Shown here: one piece after another, positions 60,327 through 64,000 of the stretch | Layout: every line of letters starts with the position of its first letter | Position numbering within the stretch: position 1 is the stretch's first letter | Source of the DNA: Rhynchopus euleeides | Taxonomy: Eukaryota; Euglenozoa; Diplonemea; Diplonemida; Diplonemidae | Assembly (NCBI GenBank): GCA_963210315.1 | Contig: OY723274.1 | Span: 992,001 to 1,056,000 of the forward strand | Direction of reading: 5' to 3' | Length of the DNA stretch: 64,000 nt | Program-made: the position numbers and the translations under genes | The notes under the pieces: generated by a model | The model's input: the letters and a program-made list of their open reading frames with translations, nothing else | Database searches by the model: none | What the model was told of the DNA's origin: nothing

Positions 60327-63110
60327 TTAGAGCCTTGTGTACTGGTCAGCGATGTTCTCGCACGTTCTTACGTACTCCGGCTCGAGGCTGCAGTCATGGC
60401 GCTCTAGGCAGTACTGAATGTCGTTCAGCCAGCGTTGCGCACCCTCAACATGGGACACACCCTTGCGAATAGCCCCAATCACCGCTTGGTTGTCGCTGAA
60501 GAGTATGATGTGATAACCCCTCCAGCGGGGCCTGCTACACATCGTAGAGACAGCCTTGTAGGCCGCAAACAACTCCTTCAGGAATATTGTCGCAGCTGCA
60601 AGCTCGCCCCAGAAGGCGCCATAGAGAGGGCGGAGGTCCTCCTGGACCACGGCCCAGCCTGATAGGCTCGCATCACAGACCACCTGGACCACCAGACGCT
60701 CCCGCACCACCCACGACTGCCAGTCGTTTCGCGCCAGTGCGTCAGCCTGTAACTGAAGAGCCCGACAGACTCTGTCCCCCATCACGTAAGGAGCATCCCA
60801 TGGCAGATGAAGCCGAGAGGTCTGAGACATCCAGGTGAGTATCGTCAAGGCGCCATGCAGCGGGAGACGGAGCGCGTGGTATCTCCACAAGAATGCCCCG
60901 CAGATACGCCACCAGGTGCGCAGGGTACCCTGACCGCTGGACAGCAGGCTCTGAGCAGCGGGAAGGGTCTTCATCACCCACGTAGGGTCCATGCGCCACC
61001 GCCGTTGACGCAAGTCAACCTCAATCCCGAGGAGAGTGGTGTAAGCAGCAGGGGCCTCGTAGTCGCCGATCACCACGTTGTACTTCTCGCACAGCTGCTT
61101 GAACGCTTGATGCACCCTCGCCAGGCTCACACTGTCGCCGCAAAAAATGGCGTTGTCTATCCACGCCAGGCCCTGCGCATTCGTCCCTGTGCAGCTCTTC
61201 TGTATCAGTGCACTTGTCAGCGCTTGTGCGGCCTGGGGAGCTGGTGCGTAGCCCATAGGGAGTCGAGTCATGCGTCGGTGAAGGCGGCATGCCCTGAAGG
61301 CAAAGTATGGGCGCACATCCATCGGCAAGCCGAACTGAAAGAAGAAACTCTTAAAGTCAAACTGCATCACCAGGGAAGCCCCGAAGACGGTGGCGAGGAT
61401 CTCGCCGTACGACGGCAGATGGCAGCGTGGAAGGGAAGTCATGTCAAGAGCACTGTTGATGGCTCGGCAGGACATGATGAACCTGAGGGAACCCGCCGCC
61501 TTCTTCGGCACGCAGAAGACGCCCTGGTACCAGGTCACACTGGAAGCCGCCTTGGGGGAGGACTCTGTGATCCCGAGGCTGTCGAGGCGCCCCACATGTG
61601 GTAAGATCTTCGTGTTCAGGGGGCCCGGCCGCGGCTTCAAACCCTGATCGATGAGCCTGTAGAGGAAGTCTGCATCAGTAAACCATCGAAAGTTCTCCCC
61701 CAGGGCTGGGAAGTCCCTCAGCAGCTGCACAATGTAGATGGTGCCTGGGGTAGCCTCTGAGATAATTCCTTCGTAGGAAGCCCGGGGGGCAGCGGAGAAG
61801 CGCGAGTCCACCCAGGCAGAGGCGTAGTCGTAGTACTTCAGGTACATGCGAAAAGGAGAACTCCGATACAGGCTGTGCACTGATGCCAGGGAATCACCAG
61901 AATCACTTACTGACTCTGCAAGATCCATTCTGTTCCATTGCGGATTCGCTGATGTAGTCGCGGTCTCCTCCACGAGACGAGTCGCGGCCAGTGGGGCGTA
62001 CTGCAGCAGCCCCTCTGTCGTCCGGTGGCGGGTCAGCTTCTGCACCGCTCGCAACTCGAGCCCCTTGTGAATCAGGTGGTGCACTGCCCCCCTGCGTAGA
62101 CTGTGTGGCGTCAGCGCGGGGTTCACCCGTTTTACCGCCCGGGACACCTTGCTGTACGACACGCCTTGAACCAGGCCGCCGTCCCGGTTCTTCCGCATCG
62201 TCTTCCCCAGCACACCGTTCAGCTGCGTAGGCAAACACACCCCTGTAGTCTGTCCCTTCGCGAACGGGTCGTTCTTGGTGCCCCTCCAGGTTATAGATAC
62301 CACCCCGTCGTTCTTCACCCGCACCTCTCGGGTTGCAATACTCTTCACGTCCGAGCACCTTGCGGCCCCGTGCCACATCAGCCCCAGTGCCAGTCGCACC
62401 TCGGGGTCCCGCTCGTCCCGCATCGCCTGCTCCACTTCTGCCTTCGTCGCCGGCACCGCCTGTGTCCGGGGCACCTCCGCCCCCATGCGCCTCAGTCCCC
62501 GTCTGAACGCGTCGAGCTTGTGCGAGTGCACTGTGTCCTCCAGCATGTGGCGGTGCGCGGACGACACGGCGTAGCTGTAGGCCAGCCCCGAGGATGGCAG
62601 CACGTTGTCGACAGACATCTTCTTGGAGACCCACAAGATGATCGCCGTCCCCGTGTCGATGGGTCCCTCGGCGGCCTCCCAGGCCTGACGGAACTCCTGG
62701 AACCGCCGGTAGCACGACGCGATGTTGTCCCATGTGGAGTTCGCGAGTGCCCGGTCCAGAACGGCGTTGGCTGCAGACACGACTTCCCCCCTCGTCCCGT
62801 CCGGGAGGGTTGCTGTCTCTGACATCCGCGGGCGTCCTCGAGTTGCTGGCCCCCTGCGCAGCCACCGCTGCAGCCCCGACTCGATTGTGTGGCCTTCCGC
62901 TGTCGGGTCCCGCCCCTGGGATCCCGTCTGCTGCACTGCTGGGCCGGCCCGCTCTGTCGCCTGCTCTCTCCGAGCAGTGTTGGTGACCGGCCACGGCCTG
63001 TGTGGCGTCATCCCGTGATCTTGCTGCGCCATTTGCTCCCCCTGAGCACTGGGCTGTATTCTTACTAACCACGGTGTGCGTGGATTCTGCTCCCCCTGAG
63101 CTTGATGCAC
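60327..63110 (-). CDS. Tyrosine recombinase-reverse transcriptase-RNase H polyprotein
   Basis: 927 codons in view; the frame is open to the right edge through the 90-bp repeats, so the true start is outside the window. The recombinase (about residues 95-375) has a core-binding region (NSTWDNIASCYRRFQEFRQA), ALGLMWHGAARCSDVKS, PHSLRRGAVHHLIHKG and TRHRTTEGLLQY with the Tyr. The reverse transcriptase (about 520-720) shows GVFCVPKKAAGSLRFIMSCR, VMQFDFKSFFFQFGLPMD and LPMGYAPAPQAAQAL. A DIRS/caulimovirus-style RNase H (about 805-927) has VVCDASLSGW, LKELFAAYKAV, FSDNQAVIGAI and CENIADQYTRL at the C-terminus. No methylase domain is seen. The element should replicate through a circular DNA integrated by the recombinase. 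Confidence 0.88.
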   Translation of the reverse strand: MHQAQGEQNPRTPWLVRIQPSAQGEQMAQQDHGMTPHRPWPVTNTARREQATERAGPAVQQTGSQGRDPTAEGHTIESGLQRWLRRGPATRGRPRMSETATLPDGTRGEVVSAANAVLDRALANSTWDNIASCYRRFQEFRQAWEAAEGPIDTGTAIILWVSKKMSVDNVLPSSGLAYSYAVSSAHRHMLEDTVHSHKLDAFRRGLRRMGAEVPRTQAVPATKAEVEQAMRDERDPEVRLALGLMWHGAARCSDVKSIATREVRVKNDGVVSITWRGTKNDPFAKGQTTGVCLPTQLNGVLGKTMRKNRDGGLVQGVSYSKVSRAVKRVNPALTPHSLRRGAVHHLIHKGLELRAVQKLTRHRTTEGLLQYAPLAATRLVEETATTSANPQWNRMDLAESVSDSGDSLASVHSLYRSSPFRMYLKYYDYASAWVDSRFSAAPRASYEGIISEATPGTIYIVQLLRDFPALGENFRWFTDADFLYRLIDQGLKPRPGPLNTKILPHVGRLDSLGITESSPKAASSVTWYQGVFCVPKKAAGSLRFIMSCRAINSALDMTSLPRCHLPSYGEILATVFGASLVMQFDFKSFFFQFGLPMDVRPYFAFRACRLHRRMTRLPMGYAPAPQAAQALTSALIQKSCTGTNAQGLAWIDNAIFCGDSVSLARVHQAFKQLCEKYNVVIGDYEAPAAYTTLLGIEVDLRQRRWRMDPTWVMKTLPAAQSLLSSGQGTLRTWWRICGAFLWRYHALRLPLHGALTILTWMSQTSRLHLPWDAPYVMGDRVCRALQLQADALARNDWQSWVVRERLVVQVVCDASLSGWAVVQEDLRPLYGAFWGELAAATIFLKELFAAYKAVSTMCSRPRWRGYHIILFSDNQAVIGAIRKGVSHVEGAQRWLNDIQYCLERHDCSLEPEYVRTCENIADQYTRL

Positions 63111-64000
63111 CGCTGGCTCCCCTTGAGCACTGGGCTGTGTGATTTGCGTTTTTACTAGCCACGGCGTGCGTGGATTCTGCTCCCCTTGAGCTTGCTTCGC
63201 CGCTGGCTCCCCTTGAGCACTGGGCTGTGTGATTTTCGTTTTTACTATCCACGGCGTGCGTGGTTTCTGCTCCCCTTGAGCTTGCTTCGCCGCTGGCTCC
63301 CCTTGAGCACTGGGCTGTGTGATTTGCGTTTTTACTAGCCACGGCGTGCGTGGATTCTGCTCCCCTTGAGCTTGATGCGCCGCTGGCTCCCCTTGAGCAC
63401 TGGGCTGTGTGATTTGCGTTTTTACTAGCCACGGCGTGCGTGGATTCTGCTCCCCTTGAGCTTGATGCGCCGCTGGCTCCCCTTGAGCACTGGGCTGTGT
63501 GATTTGCGTTTTTACTAGCCACGGCGTGCGTGGATTCTGCTCCCCTTGAGCTTGATGCGCCGCTGGCTCCCCTTGAGCACTGGGCTGTGTGATTTCCGTT
63601 TTTACTAGCCACGGCGTGCGTGGATTCTGCTCCCCTTGAGCTTGATGCGCCGCTGGCTCCCCTTGAGCACTGGGCTGTGTGATTTCCGTTTTTACTAGCC
63701 ACGGCGTGCGTGGATTCTGCTCCCCTTGAGCTTGCTTCGCCGCTGGCTCCCCTTGAGCACTGGGCTGTGTGATTTCCGTTTTTACTAGCCACGGCGTGCG
63801 TGGATTCTGCTCCCCTTGAGCTTGATGCGCCGCTGGCTCCCCTTGAGCACTGGGCTGTGTGATTTCCGTTTTTACTAGCCACGGCGTGCGTGGATTCTGC
63901 TCCCCTTGAGCTTGATGCGCCGCTGGCTCCCCTTGAGCACTGGGCTGTGTGATTTCCGTTTTTACTAGCCACGGCGTGCGTGGATTCTGCTCCCCTTGAG
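63040..64000 (-). repeat. 90-bp tandem repeat, more than 10 copies, two frames open
   Basis: Landmark TTTACTAGCCACGGCGTGCG recurs every 90 bp (63421, 63511, 63601 and so on) to the window edge, with degenerate copies near 63040-63110. On the minus strand two frames are open throughout: one in phase with the recombinase (30-aa unit NPRTPWLVKTEITQPSAQGE + PAAHQAQGEQ) and one coding an Ala/Ser/Gly/His unit (ASKNGNHTAQCSRGASGASS...). The first would give the polyprotein a repeated N-terminal extension. Copies are nearly identical, so the array is recent. Confidence 0.93.

Larger units (their letters stand above)
60327..64000 (-). mobile_element. Tyrosine-recombinase retroelement (DIRS order), YR-RT-RNase H; runs off the window
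   Basis: One long minus-strand frame carries recombinase, reverse transcriptase and RNase H in that order, preceded by a 90-bp tandem repeat that continues past the right edge. Direct repeats of 41 bp lie just downstream. The visible frame looks whole. A gag gene would be expected beyond 64000. The YR-before-RT order matches what I recall for VIPER-type elements and differs from the usual RT-RH-YR order of DIRS and Ngaro. It looks fairly young because no break is obvious, but only part of it is visible. Confidence 0.85.

Noticed and set aside
61903-63972. 689-codon second frame over the 90-bp repeats and recombinase
   Set aside because: Beyond the repeats it reads low-complexity Arg/Gly/Ala, while the other frame gives clear recombinase motifs.

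Overview
The window looks like nuclear DNA of a GC-rich microbial eukaryote. It has no bacterial operons, it has GT-AG introns (several only 49-86 bp), and it is crowded with retrotransposons, DNA transposons, MITEs and minisatellites. The tyrosine-recombinase retroelements, an OTU-bearing LINE and a GRDP-type gene fit an alga or alveolate-like protist. A chromerid-type alga is my best guess, but the sequence alone does not prove it.

Layout. 0-3.1 kb: remains of a tyrosine-recombinase (DIRS-order) retroelement on the minus strand (gag-like, then recombinase), ending in a 102-bp dimeric tandem repeat. 3.2-4.2 kb: a fold-back repeat. 4.5-6.1 kb: a TIR element whose ends are packed with ATACGATAAT-type palindromes. 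6.36-15.08 kb: a full-length LINE with a coiled-coil ORF1 and a 1947-aa ORF2 (OTU protease, AP endonuclease, RT, zinc knuckle, RNase H, Cys/His tail). It lies between (CA)n tracts, and a second 5'-truncated copy sits directly in its CA tail. 15.9-16.64 kb: a probable host membrane-protein exon. 16.9-24.0 kb: a locally amplified family of about 1.05-kb units carrying two intact GRDP/DUF1399-like genes with MGNC N-termini and two 35-codon MGNC-plus-glycine mini-ORFs. 24.7-25.9 and 30.9-35.5 kb: a deleted and an apparently complete copy of one hAT transposon, each with a perfect 8-bp target duplication. Several short MITE, fold-back and dispersed-repeat families fill 24-31 kb.

36.5-43.5 kb: minus-strand host-like exons, including the start of a class III nucleotidyl cyclase domain and a 515-codon coiled-coil/low-complexity exon. 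Between them lie three different minisatellites that all have a 31-bp period. 43.6-60.3 kb: gene-poor sequence with many long G/C homopolymer tracts, scattered candidate exons, and three further TIR or fold-back elements (50.6-51.8 kb, 52.5-53.5 kb and a small TIR family). 60.3-64 kb: a second tyrosine-recombinase retroelement in which the recombinase precedes RT and RNase H in one frame, preceded by a 90-bp tandem repeat that runs off the window.

Most of the coding capacity belongs to mobile elements. The host genes are visible only as exons and are poorly recognisable, so the splice models given here are inferences from frame, phase and GT-AG signals.
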